NCBI GenBank assembly: GCA_022800665.1
Contig: JAAWQS010000007.1
Location: 1-56,835, forward strand
DNA length: 56,835 nt
DNA from: Oscillospiraceae bacterium
GTDB taxonomy: Bacteria; Bacillota; Clostridia; Oscillospirales; Oscillospiraceae
Direction: 5' to 3'
Positions 13,673 to 22,243 of the stretch are shown here, in pieces (within the stretch, counting starts at the first letter, position 1; every line of letters begins with the position of its first letter). Both the position numbers and the translations under genes were made by a program. Below the pieces are notes generated by a model. That model saw nothing but the letters and a program-made list of their open reading frames with translations. It did not search any database and was not told where the DNA came from.

Positions 13673-15040
13673 TCAGATTTGGAATATAGCTTCCCGGATG
13701 CCCTCGGCAACGGTGGGATGGGGGAACACCAGCTTCTTCAGGCGTTCCGGAGGCAGCTCGGTGTCCACCATCATGGTGGCGGTCATGATGATCTCCGAGG
13801 CGTAGCTGCCCACCATCTGACAGCCTGCCAGCCGGTTCCGGTCCGTATCCACGATGAGCTTGATAAAGCCCCGTCCGCTCTGATTTTCCGCCGCGTAGCG
13901 TCCGGAGACGCCCAGGGGCAGCTTCACTTCCTTCACGGTCATGCCCTTTGCCTCTGCGCTGGCCTTGCTCTCGCCCACGCTGGCCACCTCCGGGTCCGTA
14001 TAGATGACGGCGGGAACCACCTCATAGCGCATCTCGTCGGGGATGCCCAGCATGTGGTTTACCGCCACCTCGGCCTCCCGGTAGGCGGTGTGGGCCAGCA
14101 TCAGTTTGCCGTTGCAGTCGCCCACGGCGTACACGCCGGCCACATTGGTACACATATGGCGGTCCGTCACAACAGCGGCCCGGTCCATCTCAATGCCCAG
14201 CGTCTCCAGGCCCAGCCCGGCGGTGGCGGGACGGCGTCCCGTGCTGAGGAGCGCCATATCGCATTTGGCCTCCTGCCGCTCGCCCTTCTCCTCGTAAATC
14301 ACAGCATCCCCGGTAACTTCCAGTACCTTGCAGGAGGTCTTGATCTTCAGGCCCCGCTTTTTATAGTCGTCTGTGAGGACCTTGCAGATTTCGGGGTCCG
14401 TATCCCCGGCGATCTTGTCCATCATCTCAATCACTGTCACCGGCACGCCCACGGTGGCGAAGTAGCAGGCCATCTCCAGGCCGATGACCCCGCCGCCGAT
14501 GACTACCAGCTCTTTCGGCAGCTCTTTGACATCCAGAATCTCCCGGTTTGTGACCACCAATCCGGAAGCCAGTCCCTCTTTCACGCCGGGGATGGGGGGT
14601 ACCGCGCTCTCGGAGCCGGAGGCGATGACCAGACGGTGTCCGGCATATGTAGTTCCGTCGGCAATCACCTCAAAATTGCCGTCCCTGCGGCCCGCGATCT
14701 GGGCGGAGGCCCGGATCACCTCAATTTTATGGGCCTTCATAGTGGCCTCCACGCCCATGACCAGCTTTTTCACCACTTGGCCTTTCCGCTTGACCACAGC
14801 GGCGTGGTCCAGGGTGACGTTCTCGCTGGTGACGCCGAAAGCGGAGCTGGCGGCGGCGTGGCGGTAGAGCTTGGCGGAATGCAAAAACGTCTTGGTGGGG
14901 ACGCAGCCTTCATTGAGGCAGGTACCGCCCATATGGGTTCCCTCAAAGAGAATGGCTTTCAAGCCGCCCTGGGCGGCCCGTTCCGCGCACAGGTAGCCGC
15001 CGGGACCGCCGCCGATGACCATTACATCATAGACTTCCAT
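13673..15040 (-). CDS. lpdA: dihydrolipoyl dehydrogenase (E3)
   Basis: This 455-residue flavoprotein disulfide reductase has the FAD motif VMVIGGGPGGYLCAERAA at the N terminus and the redox pair GGTCLNEGCVPTK (about residue 40). The NAD motif is LVVIGGGVIGLEMACYFATV (about residue 176). VYAVGDCNGKLMLAHTA and the C-terminal active-site His-Glu pair in HPTVAEGIREAI are also present. It reoxidises the lipoyl arm of the E2 encoded just upstream (12 bp gap) and makes NADH. AAAGGAGG lies 6 bp from the ATG. Family length is normal. Confidence 0.95.
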   Translation of the reverse strand: MEVYDVMVIGGGPGGYLCAERAAQGGLKAILFEGTHMGGTCLNEGCVPTKTFLHSAKLYRHAAASSAFGVTSENVTLDHAAVVKRKGQVVKKLVMGVEATMKAHKIEVIRASAQIAGRRDGNFEVIADGTTYAGHRLVIASGSESAVPPIPGVKEGLASGLVVTNREILDVKELPKELVVIGGGVIGLEMACYFATVGVPVTVIEMMDKIAGDTDPEICKVLTDDYKKRGLKIKTSCKVLEVTGDAVIYEEKGERQEAKCDMALLSTGRRPATAGLGLETLGIEMDRAAVVTDRHMCTNVAGVYAVGDCNGKLMLAHTAYREAEVAVNHMLGIPDEMRYEVVPAVIYTDPEVASVGESKASAEAKGMTVKEVKLPLGVSGRYAAENQSGRGFIKLIVDTDRNRLAGCQMVGSYASEIIMTATMMVDTELPPERLKKLVFPHPTVAEGIREAIFQI

Positions 15041-15052
15041 ATTCTTCCTCCT

Positions 15053-16306
15053 TTATTTTGCCAGCAAAGCGGTAAACTGCTCCAGATTCTTACACAGCTC
15101 CTGCATGAACCGTGCGGCAGGCGCGCCGTCCACGGCGCGGTGGTCGAAGCTCAGGGACAGACCCATGGCGGGATAGACGCTCAGCGCGCCGTCCTTGCCG
15201 GACGCGACCCGCTGGGTGATGCCGCACACGCCCAAAATACCGGTCTGGGGCGGATTGATGACCGGGGTAAACATCTCCACGCCGGTACTGCCCAGGTTGG
15301 TGACGGTGAAAGTACCGCCGGAGAGCAGGTCCGGACTGATTTTGCCGGAGCGGGCCTGTTCAGCCAGGGACTTGACCTCCCTGGAGATCTCCAGCAGGCT
15401 TTTCTGGTCCGCACCGAAGATGGTGGGTACCATCAGGCCCCGCGGGGTATCCACGGCCACGCCCAGATTCACATGCTTGAAACGGCGGAGGGTATCCTCC
15501 CCCACCATATTGGCGTTCAGGTCGGGATGGTTCGGCAGGGTGCGGGACACGGCGTACAGCACGATATCGCCCAGGGTAATCCCGGCGTACTCCTCGATGC
15601 CCTTCACCAGCTTGCGGTAACTCTGGATTGCCGCGGCGTTGAACGAGAAGTGCTGGGTCAGCTGGGCCATGGACTGCAGGGAGGTGGTCATGGACTTTGC
15701 GATCACCTTCCGGATACCGGTAAAGGCCACATCCTCGAAGGCAACTTCCATCGACTCTACAGCAGGAGCTATTGCCGCGGCAAGTTCCTCCTTGACAGGC
15801 TGGAGCTGTGCTGTAAGGCTGTCTTTCATTAACTGCCGGATATCCCGCTCGATCACCCGGCCATTGGGACCGGTCCCGGCGGCACGGGAGGCGTCCACAC
15901 CAGCCCGGTCCGCCAGCTTTCTGGCTCTGGGGGACACCGGGGCGCCGTCCACAGCGGGCGCGGCAGGCGCTACGGCTGCGGCAGGCTGCGGCGCGGCGGC
16001 AGGCGCGCTGTCCGCAGGCGCAGCTGGCGCGGCGGAGCCGTCCGGACGCAGGGCGGAGCAGTCCTCCCCCTTCTCGCCCACGGCGCACACATTCACCAGA
16101 CAGGGAACCTCCTCGCCGTCGCCGTAGAAGATTTCCAGCAGCTCGCCTTCGGCGGTGGACTCGCACTCAAAGGAAGCCTTGTCTGTCTCGTAGGAGAACA
16201 GGATGTCGCCCATCGCCACCTTGTCCCCCACTTTTTTGTTCCATTTCCCAATGATACAGGATTCCACAGTGATGCCGGCTTTCGGCATCAGGACCGCATT
16301 TGCCAT
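15053..16306 (-). CDS. 2-oxoacid/acetoin dehydrogenase E2, dihydrolipoamide acyltransferase
   Basis: This is a 417-residue protein. Residues 1-80 are a lipoyl domain with the lysine in YETDKASFECES. An Ala/Pro-rich linker (~90-125) follows, then a peripheral subunit-binding domain (VSPRARKLADRAGVD...GTGPNGRVIERDI). The C-terminal catalytic domain has the FDHRAVDGAPAARFM active-site motif. It forms the core of the complex, moving the acyl group to CoA. GGGAGG lies 7 bp from the ATG. It is encoded between the DeoR regulator (25 bp upstream) and E3. Confidence 0.93.
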   Translation of the reverse strand: MANAVLMPKAGITVESCIIGKWNKKVGDKVAMGDILFSYETDKASFECESTAEGELLEIFYGDGEEVPCLVNVCAVGEKGEDCSALRPDGSAAPAAPADSAPAAAPQPAAAVAPAAPAVDGAPVSPRARKLADRAGVDASRAAGTGPNGRVIERDIRQLMKDSLTAQLQPVKEELAAAIAPAVESMEVAFEDVAFTGIRKVIAKSMTTSLQSMAQLTQHFSFNAAAIQSYRKLVKGIEEYAGITLGDIVLYAVSRTLPNHPDLNANMVGEDTLRRFKHVNLGVAVDTPRGLMVPTIFGADQKSLLEISREVKSLAEQARSGKISPDLLSGGTFTVTNLGSTGVEMFTPVINPPQTGILGVCGITQRVASGKDGALSVYPAMGLSLSFDHRAVDGAPAARFMQELCKNLEQFTALLAK

Positions 16307-16331
16307 GATCGTTCCTCCCTCTCAAAAATTT

Positions 16332-17096
16332 TTAATGATTGTCGTAAAGGACAATTTCCAGCTCTTCAAACCGTGTTTTCCATTCCGCCGGAGGTTCCCG
16401 GTCGGTCACAATCCGGGCGACTGTCCCCAGGGGGCCCAGGCTCACCAGTCCGGCCCGGTCGAACTTCCTGTGGTCCGCCAGCAGCACCGCGCAGTCCGCT
16501 GCCTCCACCATCGCCTGTTTTACCTGCACGATGTCGTCGGAGGAGTCCGCGATTCCCAGCCGGGTATTGATGCCCCGGCAGGACAGGAAAGCAAAGCGGA
16601 CGTGGTAGCAGCGGATGGTCCGCAGGGCGTGGGGGCCGGTGAGGGCCATGACGTCGCCCCGCATGGACCCGCCGGTGGAGATGATGTTCCACCCCTCCTG
16701 TCCGCTCATCTCGTGGAGGATTTCCAGGGAGTTGGTGATGAGGGTCAGGTCCTTCAGATGACGCATAGCCTGCACCGCGCAGGCGGCAGTGGAGCTTTCG
16801 TCCACCATAATGGCGTCGCCGTCGCGGATCATGGCGGCGGCCTGCCGGGCGATGGTCAGTTTTTCCTCCACGTTGGTATTTTTACGGATCGCGTAGGGCG
16901 GCGGGGGCTTACTGCCCTGGCTGGCCACCGCGCCGCCGTAGGTACGGGCAGCGATTCCCTCTTTCTCCAGCCGCTCCAGGTCCCGGCGGATGGTTTCCTC
17001 TGAGACGCCGAATCCGGCGCTCAGCTCGCTCACCACCACGCGGCCAGCGGTCTGCAGCCGCTCAGCAATCAGGCGGCGTCTCTCGGCAATCAGCAC
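16332..17096 (-). CDS. DeoR-family transcriptional regulator
   Basis: This 254-residue protein has an N-terminal winged helix (residues ~1-57, with FGVSEETIRRDLERLEKEGI and ARTYGGAV, the classic DeoR signature). A C-terminal effector domain of the sugar-phosphate-isomerase fold follows (IRDGDAIMVDESSTA.., LTLITNSLEI, ISTGGSMR). It starts with GTG at 17096 behind AAGGGG. Heading the E2-E3-E1 operon and lying beside a promoter flanked by palindromic TCCACAAT sites, it probably represses its own operon until a phosphorylated metabolite binds. The ligand is unknown. Confidence 0.9.
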   Translation of the reverse strand: MLIAERRRLIAERLQTAGRVVVSELSAGFGVSEETIRRDLERLEKEGIAARTYGGAVASQGSKPPPPYAIRKNTNVEEKLTIARQAAAMIRDGDAIMVDESSTAACAVQAMRHLKDLTLITNSLEILHEMSGQEGWNIISTGGSMRGDVMALTGPHALRTIRCYHVRFAFLSCRGINTRLGIADSSDDIVQVKQAMVEAADCAVLLADHRKFDRAGLVSLGPLGTVARIVTDREPPAEWKTRFEELEIVLYDNH

Positions 17097-17131
17097 GGCA
17101 GCGGCACCCCTTTCCTCGGATTACATAATAG

Positions 17132-17160
17132 AGTATAGACCATATTCCACATTCTGTCAA
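17132..17160 (-). promoter_or_regulatory. promoter of the deoR-dehydrogenase operon
   Basis: On the minus strand TTGACA (17155-17160) and TATACT (17132-17137) are 17 bp apart. A TTCCACA half-site (17145-17151) lies inside the spacer. Confidence 0.85.
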
Positions 17161-17177
17161 GGCGAAATCCACAAAAT

Positions 17178-17194
17178 TCCACAATTATTGTGGA
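17178..17194. promoter_or_regulatory. DeoR-type operator palindrome
   Basis: TCCACAATTATTGTGGA is a perfect 17-bp palindrome directly upstream of the -35. Related half-sites occur at 17168 (TCCACAAAA), 17146 (TCCACATT, in the promoter spacer) and 17198 (ATGTGGGA), suggesting cooperative binding. Confidence 0.65.
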
Positions 17195-17262
17195 TTTATG
17201 TGGGATTCGTTTTAGGGGGCGCACCCCATCCCTCCCGTCTGACGCTCCCCTGGATATGCAGC

Positions 17263-17305
17263 AAAAGCCCTCCGCCGCACCGCAGGGTCCGGCAAAGGGC
17301 TTTCA
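17263..17305 (-). terminator. terminator of the sugar transporter operon
   Basis: AAAGCCCT..CCG pairs with CGG..AGGGCTTT. On the minus strand the stem is followed by CTTTTGCTG, just past the stop of the gene at 17310. Confidence 0.65.
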
Positions 17306-17309
17306 GGCG

Positions 17310-17747
17310 TCAGAACAGCCCGAAGATCTTCTCATTGAAGGCCCCCAGGAGCGAGTCATAGTCCGTATAACCGATATCGCTGTTTTTGAAGCTGCGGCTC
17401 CACTGATCCCGCACCGCTTTTGCCACCTGGTCCGCACATGCGCTTCTGGTCATCAGAATAGCGGGAAAGACATAGTAAATCATGAAAAAGTTCATGTCGG
17501 CCTGTATCCGGGACTTAATTTTCCCTCGGACCGTGAACCGCTCCTGGGCAGCTCCAACCAACGCCCCGGCAATCTCCGCCGCCGCCGCGTCCTTGTCCTC
17601 CGCCAGCTCCACCCTATCCGTCATCTCCCGGAAGAAATGGCCGTGCTCGCTGCGAAACTTCTCCATCCGCTCCGCGTAGGACGCTTTTTTCAGCCGCTTC
17701 AGCATCTCCGGCATGTTGTCGAAAATGATCTCCACATGATCTAGCAT
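17310..17747 (-). CDS. conserved protein of unknown function at the end of a sugar operon
   Basis: This 145-residue, mostly helical, charged protein has no signal peptide or membrane helix. It starts MLDHVEIIFDNMPEMLKRLK and has a central acidic segment followed by NFFMIYYVFPAIL. TGGAGG lies 7 bp from the ATG. It sits 31 bp downstream of the mutarotase gene and appears to be the last gene of the transporter operon. No family assigned; the context suggests a role in using the same sugar, which is inference only. Confidence 0.7.
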   Translation of the reverse strand: MLDHVEIIFDNMPEMLKRLKKASYAERMEKFRSEHGHFFREMTDRVELAEDKDAAAAEIAGALVGAAQERFTVRGKIKSRIQADMNFFMIYYVFPAILMTRSACADQVAKAVRDQWSRSFKNSDIGYTDYDSLLGAFNEKIFGLF

Positions 17748-17778
17748 AGCTTTCCTCCATTCCTTGGGGCCGTCTGGA

Positions 17779-18219
17779 TTACTCCGTCACAACGCCCTTC
17801 TGCAGCATGATGTTGGCATACAGCGCCGATTCTCCGGTGGCGATAATCGCGTACGCCTTTTTCGCTTTCCTGTAGAATGCAAACCGTTCAATCTGTCCGA
17901 TGGCGTCCTCGCCCCGGCTGTCGTGCTTTTTTACAATCTCCTTATAGGTGTCCCAGATGGGGGTCTCCACATCGTCGCCGGGCATGACCTCCATCAGATT
18001 CACCGGCTTGTCCACATAGGTGTCCAGGGGGAAGACCTGCAAAATGGCGTCCAGCAGCTCCGGCACGCCGTGGCCGTCGCAGCGGATGACAATGGCTTTC
18101 TTGCCCATGGTCTCAGCGGGGAAATTGCCGTCCGCGATGACCAGCCGGTCGCTGTGGCCCATCTCCGCCAGTACCTTCAGCAGCTCCGGGGACAGAATTT
18201 TGGGAATTCCTTTCAGCAT
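17779..18219 (-). CDS. RbsD/FucU-family sugar mutarotase
   Basis: This 146-residue protein starts MLKGIPKILSPELLKVLAEM and continues GHSDRLVIADGNFPA, the catalytic N-terminal motif of FucU (fucose mutarotase) with its His and Asp. A DGHGVPELLDAILQVFPLD segment and a C-terminal YANIMLQKG segment are also typical. These enzymes interconvert sugar anomers for a downstream kinase or isomerase. Length and the first motif fit FucU better than RbsD. TAGGAGG precedes the ATG. It follows the binding-protein gene after a hairpin, implying lower expression than the transporter. Confidence 0.85.
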   Translation of the reverse strand: MLKGIPKILSPELLKVLAEMGHSDRLVIADGNFPAETMGKKAIVIRCDGHGVPELLDAILQVFPLDTYVDKPVNLMEVMPGDDVETPIWDTYKEIVKKHDSRGEDAIGQIERFAFYRKAKKAYAIIATGESALYANIMLQKGVVTE

Positions 18220-18299
18220 ATCCGTATCCTCCTATTACAATAAAATTTGGTTGGAACCCTTGGCAACCAGCCGGGGGGTTCATCCGTCTCATTTGTTTT

Positions 18300-18337
18300 G
18301 AAAAGGGGGCTGGGATTGGCTCCCAGTCCCCTTTCCT
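18300..18337 (-). terminator. intercistronic hairpin after the binding-protein gene
   Basis: AAAGGGG.CTGGGA pairs with TCCCAG.CCCCTTT, followed on the minus strand by TTTTCAAAACAA. It may stop part of the transcript and protect the abundant binding-protein mRNA. Confidence 0.65.
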
Positions 18338-18455
18338 GAATATCAATCTTCTCAACACACTTTTAATGGCTTCCATACACAGGAAAGCCATGTTACCGGG
18401 CCGTCAGACTCGGTTTCGCTCCGCAGTACAGAGCGCATTGGCCGTCCGCCCAGGA

Positions 18456-19652
18456 CTAATCGTACAGGTTGGGGGCGATGTCGTCGCTCTCCATGTTCTC
18501 GGTGTTGTACCAGTAACCGTCGGTGGAGATATCGGAGACGCTCTTGCCGGAGGCGATGTCAACCAGGGTATCCACCGTCTTCACGCCCATAGCAAGAGGA
18601 GACTGGGTGACAGCGCCGAACATTGTGCCGTCCTTGATTGCGCCCTTGATAACGGAACCGGCGTCGAAACCGGCGGCCAGAATCTTACCGGCGGCGGGGT
18701 CTGCGCTCAGCACGCCCAGGTTGCCGTTGGCCGTGAGGATGCCCTCAGCCGCCACCTGGTTGGAACCGAACATGCCGATGGTGTCGGCCTTGTTCATGAT
18801 AACGGAAGCCTCGGTAGCGCACAGCTCCACGGTGGTCTGAGCGGGAACCGCAACTTCAATGATGATGTCCGCAGAGGCGGCGTCGCCCTTGTCGGCGCAG
18901 TTGTTGACATAGTAGTCGTTGCCGGTGACGCCCACGGTCTTGCCGTCGGCCTTGGCCAGCTCGGTGAACTTGTCAATAAAGCCCAGGCCGCGGCTGGTGA
19001 TGGACTCGGAGGTGGACTCCTGGTTCACTTCACCGATGCGCACGGGAGCGGTGGCGCTCATGATGCGGTCCTTCAGAGCGGGGTAGAGGTTCTCGGCGGC
19101 AACCGCGCCGGCACCGTAGTTATCGGTGGCGATGGTGGAGAGCACGGAACCATCGGGCGCGTCGGGAATGCCGGAGTCAAAGCAGACCACAGGGATGCCC
19201 TTGTCCATTGCCAGCTGCAGCGCGTCCAGGCAGGCCTGCTGGTCGCAGGCGGCCAGGCCGATGCCGTCAGGGGCGTTGTTGATGGCATTATTGAGCATAT
19301 TCACCTGGTCGGCGATGTCGGACTCCGCGTTGGGGCCGTTGCAGCTGACCTTGACGCCCAACTGATTAGCCTCGTCCTCGACGCCCTTCACGGCTGCCTG
19401 CCAGTAAGAAGACTGGTAGCTCTTAACAATGATCTCAAACGTGTAGTCGCCGCCTGCTGTGCTGTCGCTGGCGTCGCTGCCGGTATCTCCACCGGAATTG
19501 CCGCCGGCGTTTGCGCCGGCATTCCCACCGGAATTGCCGCCGCTGCTGTTGCCGCCGGCATTGCCGCCGGAATTGCCGCCGCCGCCGCAGCCAACCAGAA
19601 GCGCCAGGGCCATCGCCATGACCAGGAGCAGTGCCAATACCTTCTTTTTCAT
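18456..19652 (-). CDS. sugar ABC transporter substrate-binding lipoprotein
   Basis: This 398-residue lipoprotein has the signal peptide MKKKVLALLLVMAMALALL with lipobox LVGC (Cys at residue 22), then a 40-residue Gly/Asn/Ser linker of repeated GGN units. A type I periplasmic-binding fold of the RbsB group follows (VKSYQSSYWQAAVKGVEDEA, ACDQQACLDALQLAMDKGIP, VVCFDSG). AAGGAGG lies 8 bp from the ATG. It works with the two permeases and the ATPase upstream. The mutarotase nearby suggests a pentose, fucose or similar free sugar. Confidence 0.92.
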   Translation of the reverse strand: MKKKVLALLLVMAMALALLVGCGGGGNSGGNAGGNSSGGNSGGNAGANAGGNSGGDTGSDASDSTAGGDYTFEIIVKSYQSSYWQAAVKGVEDEANQLGVKVSCNGPNAESDIADQVNMLNNAINNAPDGIGLAACDQQACLDALQLAMDKGIPVVCFDSGIPDAPDGSVLSTIATDNYGAGAVAAENLYPALKDRIMSATAPVRIGEVNQESTSESITSRGLGFIDKFTELAKADGKTVGVTGNDYYVNNCADKGDAASADIIIEVAVPAQTTVELCATEASVIMNKADTIGMFGSNQVAAEGILTANGNLGVLSADPAAGKILAAGFDAGSVIKGAIKDGTMFGAVTQSPLAMGVKTVDTLVDIASGKSVSDISTDGYWYNTENMESDDIAPNLYD

Positions 19653-19726
19653 CGTGTTAGTCCTCCTTAATAACCTTTCCAGATATTTTCTTTATATGAA
19701 GCCGCTTTCGCAGCCGCATACCGGAT

Positions 19727-20713
19727 TTACGCCGCCCGCAGCTCGCCGCTGCGCTTTTTCTTCAGGATATCCACCAGTACCGCGCCAATGAGCACAAGGC
19801 CGGTAATGATCTGCTGCCAGTTGGCCTGTAAGCCCACGTAGGGCAGGCCCGTCTTCAGCAGGCAGATGACGAACACACCCAGCAGGGAGCCCTCAACGGA
19901 CCCGGCGCCGCCGATAATCGCGCCGCCGATAGCCTCCAGCTCAAAGCCCGCGCCGGTACCGGGCTGCACGGTGGAGAACACCGCGGAGTAGGCCACAGCC
20001 GCCAGACCCGCAAAGAGGCCGGAGATCACATAGGCCATGGTGTGGTAGAATCTGACGTTGATGCCGGAGAGCGCAACCGCCTCCTTGTTGCTCCCAATGG
20101 CAATGGCGTACCGGCCTATGGGCGTGTGGTTGAGCACAAAGGCCATCAACGCCACCAGCAGTACCACCCACAAAAATCCCAGCGGAACCTTTATATCGCC
20201 GATGGTGGTCTTGAAGATGTCCCGGAACCAGCTGCCCTCCGTGCCGGACGTGGGCCACGAAATGCCGAGCCGGTTCACAATCAACGCCCCCAGTCCCCTG
20301 GTAATCATGCACGTGCAGAGGGTCGCCATAAAGGGCGGCAGGTTCATCAGGGCCACCAGCGCCCCGTTCAACAGGCCGATTGCCACGCCGAAAGCCACCG
20401 CTACCAGGATGCCCACGATGGTGGGGCAGCCCTTGTGAACAACGAGGTAGCCGCCCACCAGGGAGTAACAGATGAGGCCCGTGCCGATGGACAGGTCCAC
20501 ACCCCCCGTAATCAGCGGGAACGTAACGCCGATTGCCATCAGCGCGATGTAGTAGGAATAATCCAGAATACTCAGTACCGTGGAATACTGCCGGAAATTG
20601 GGGCTGGCGATGCAGAAGAAAGCAAACAGGACCATTACCACCAGCAACACAATCACCTTTTGCCCGCCCAGCCGCTCCACGATGGACTTGTTGGGCATAT
20701 CACTCTTTCCCAT
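19727..20713 (-). CDS. sugar ABC transporter permease (RbsC-like), second of two
   Basis: This 328-residue integral membrane protein has 8-10 predicted helices and the RbsC family segment FPLITGGVDLSIG (about residue 65), GLLNGALVALMNLPPFMATL and a C-terminal GAVLVDILKKKR tail. TAGGAGGG precedes the ATG. It lies 9 bp downstream of the ATPase gene. It probably forms a heterodimeric channel with the product of 22244-23215. Confidence 0.92.
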   Translation of the reverse strand: MGKSDMPNKSIVERLGGQKVIVLLVVMVLFAFFCIASPNFRQYSTVLSILDYSYYIALMAIGVTFPLITGGVDLSIGTGLICYSLVGGYLVVHKGCPTIVGILVAVAFGVAIGLLNGALVALMNLPPFMATLCTCMITRGLGALIVNRLGISWPTSGTEGSWFRDIFKTTIGDIKVPLGFLWVVLLVALMAFVLNHTPIGRYAIAIGSNKEAVALSGINVRFYHTMAYVISGLFAGLAAVAYSAVFSTVQPGTGAGFELEAIGGAIIGGAGSVEGSLLGVFVICLLKTGLPYVGLQANWQQIITGLVLIGAVLVDILKKKRSGELRAA

Positions 20714-20722
20714 GATTCCCTC

Positions 20723-22222
20723 CTAAATGCTAATCTCGCGTGTCGCCAGGGTCATGATCGTCTCCTGGGTAGCCTCCTGGATATCCAGCTCGCCGGTCTT
20801 TTTGCCCTCGCACATCACCAGCACACGGTCGCTCATCCGCAGAATCTCCGTCATCTCGGAGGAAATCATAATAATGGACTTGCCCTCCGCCGCCAGACGG
20901 TTCATCAGCTTGTAGATTTCGTTCTTCGCGCCCACGTCGATGCCGCGGGTCGGCTCGTCGAAAATCAGGATTTCGCAGTCCTTCACCAGCCACTTGGCAA
21001 TGACCACCTTCTGCTGGTTGCCGCCGGACAGATTGACCACCAGCTGTTCCACGCTGGGGGTCTTGGTGGCCAGGGAGTCCACATACTGCTGGGCCACCTG
21101 GGCCTCCTTCCTCTTGTTGATAAAGAGGCCCCGCATAAAATTCCCCAGATTTGCCAGGGTGGAGTTCTCCGCCACGGTCTTCTGGACCACGATGCCGAAC
21201 TGCTTGCGGTCCTCGGAGAGATAGCCGATGCCGTTGCGCACGGCGTCCTGTGGGGAGTTGATCTCCACCTTTTTGCCGTTGATATAGATGTCGCCGCTCT
21301 CCTTGGGGTCCGCGCCGAAGATTGCCCGTGCGGTCTCGGTCCGCCCCGCGCCCATGAGACCGGAGAAGCCCAGAATCTCACCCTTATGCAGCTCAAAGCT
21401 CACGTTCTGGACCATTCTCCCGGCGTTGAGATGTTCCACCCGCAGCACCACCGGCGCGTCGGGCGGCACGGCGCTGCACGCCTTGGGGTCCTCGTAGATG
21501 ACCCGGCCCACCATCATGTTGATGATGTCCTCCTTGGAGCAGTCCTTGGTAATGAGGGTGCCCACGTAGGCGCCATCCCGCATGACCGTAACCCGGTCGG
21601 TAATGACCTTAATCTCGTCCATGCGGTGGGATATGTACACAATGCCCACCTGCTGCTCCCGCAGGTCCCGGATGATCTTGAACAGCTCCTCAATCTCCGC
21701 CTCTGTCAACGCCGCCGACGGCTCGTCGAAGATAATCACCTTTGCGTCCCTGGAGATGGCCTTGGCAATCTCGCACATCTGCTGCTTGCCCACGGTGAGG
21801 CTGCTCATGGTTTCGGTGGGGTCGATGTGGATGCGGAGGCGGTCAAAGAGCTTTGCCGCTTCCTCGTTCATCTTTTTGTCGTCGATGCGGATGCCCTTTC
21901 TGAACTCCCGCCCGATATAGATATTCTGCGCCACCGTCAGGTGGCCCACCATGTTCAGCTCCTGGTGGACGATGACAATGCCCGCGTCCTGGGCCTCCCT
22001 GGTGTTGTGGAACGACACCTCTTTCCCCTCATAGGTAATCGTTCCGGAATCCTTGGCATAAATGCCTGTCAAAACCTTCATCAGCGTGGACTTGCCCGCG
22101 CCGTTTTCACCCATCAGCGCGTGGACCTCGCCCTTGCGCACCTCAAAATTCACGTGGTCCAGTGCGTGGACGCCGGGAAAGGTTTTGTCGATGTCCTTCA
22201 TCGTCAGAATTACTTCGCCCAT
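20723..22222 (-). CDS. sugar ABC transporter ATP-binding protein (RbsA/MglA-like, two nucleotide-binding domains)
   Basis: This is a 499-residue tandem ABC ATPase. Domain 1 has Walker A GENGAGKSTL (about residue 38), signature LTVGKQQM and Walker B VIIFDEPSAAL. Domain 2 has the degenerate Walker A SGLMGAGRTETARA usual in this family, signature LSGGNQQK and ILIFDEPTRGIDVG. It powers uptake through the two flanking permeases. GAGGGTGAAAG precedes the ATG. Confidence 0.95.
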   Translation of the reverse strand: MGEVILTMKDIDKTFPGVHALDHVNFEVRKGEVHALMGENGAGKSTLMKVLTGIYAKDSGTITYEGKEVSFHNTREAQDAGIVIVHQELNMVGHLTVAQNIYIGREFRKGIRIDDKKMNEEAAKLFDRLRIHIDPTETMSSLTVGKQQMCEIAKAISRDAKVIIFDEPSAALTEAEIEELFKIIRDLREQQVGIVYISHRMDEIKVITDRVTVMRDGAYVGTLITKDCSKEDIINMMVGRVIYEDPKACSAVPPDAPVVLRVEHLNAGRMVQNVSFELHKGEILGFSGLMGAGRTETARAIFGADPKESGDIYINGKKVEINSPQDAVRNGIGYLSEDRKQFGIVVQKTVAENSTLANLGNFMRGLFINKRKEAQVAQQYVDSLATKTPSVEQLVVNLSGGNQQKVVIAKWLVKDCEILIFDEPTRGIDVGAKNEIYKLMNRLAAEGKSIIMISSEMTEILRMSDRVLVMCEGKKTGELDIQEATQETIMTLATREISI

Positions 22223-22243
22223 TCTTTCACCCTCCCCGTGTAT

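Noticed and set aside
19459-19600. GGN-rich repetitive DNA, considered as a tandem repeat or CRISPR-like array
   Set aside because: It encodes the flexible Gly/Asn/Ser linker of the sugar-binding lipoprotein. No CRISPR array is seen anywhere in the window.
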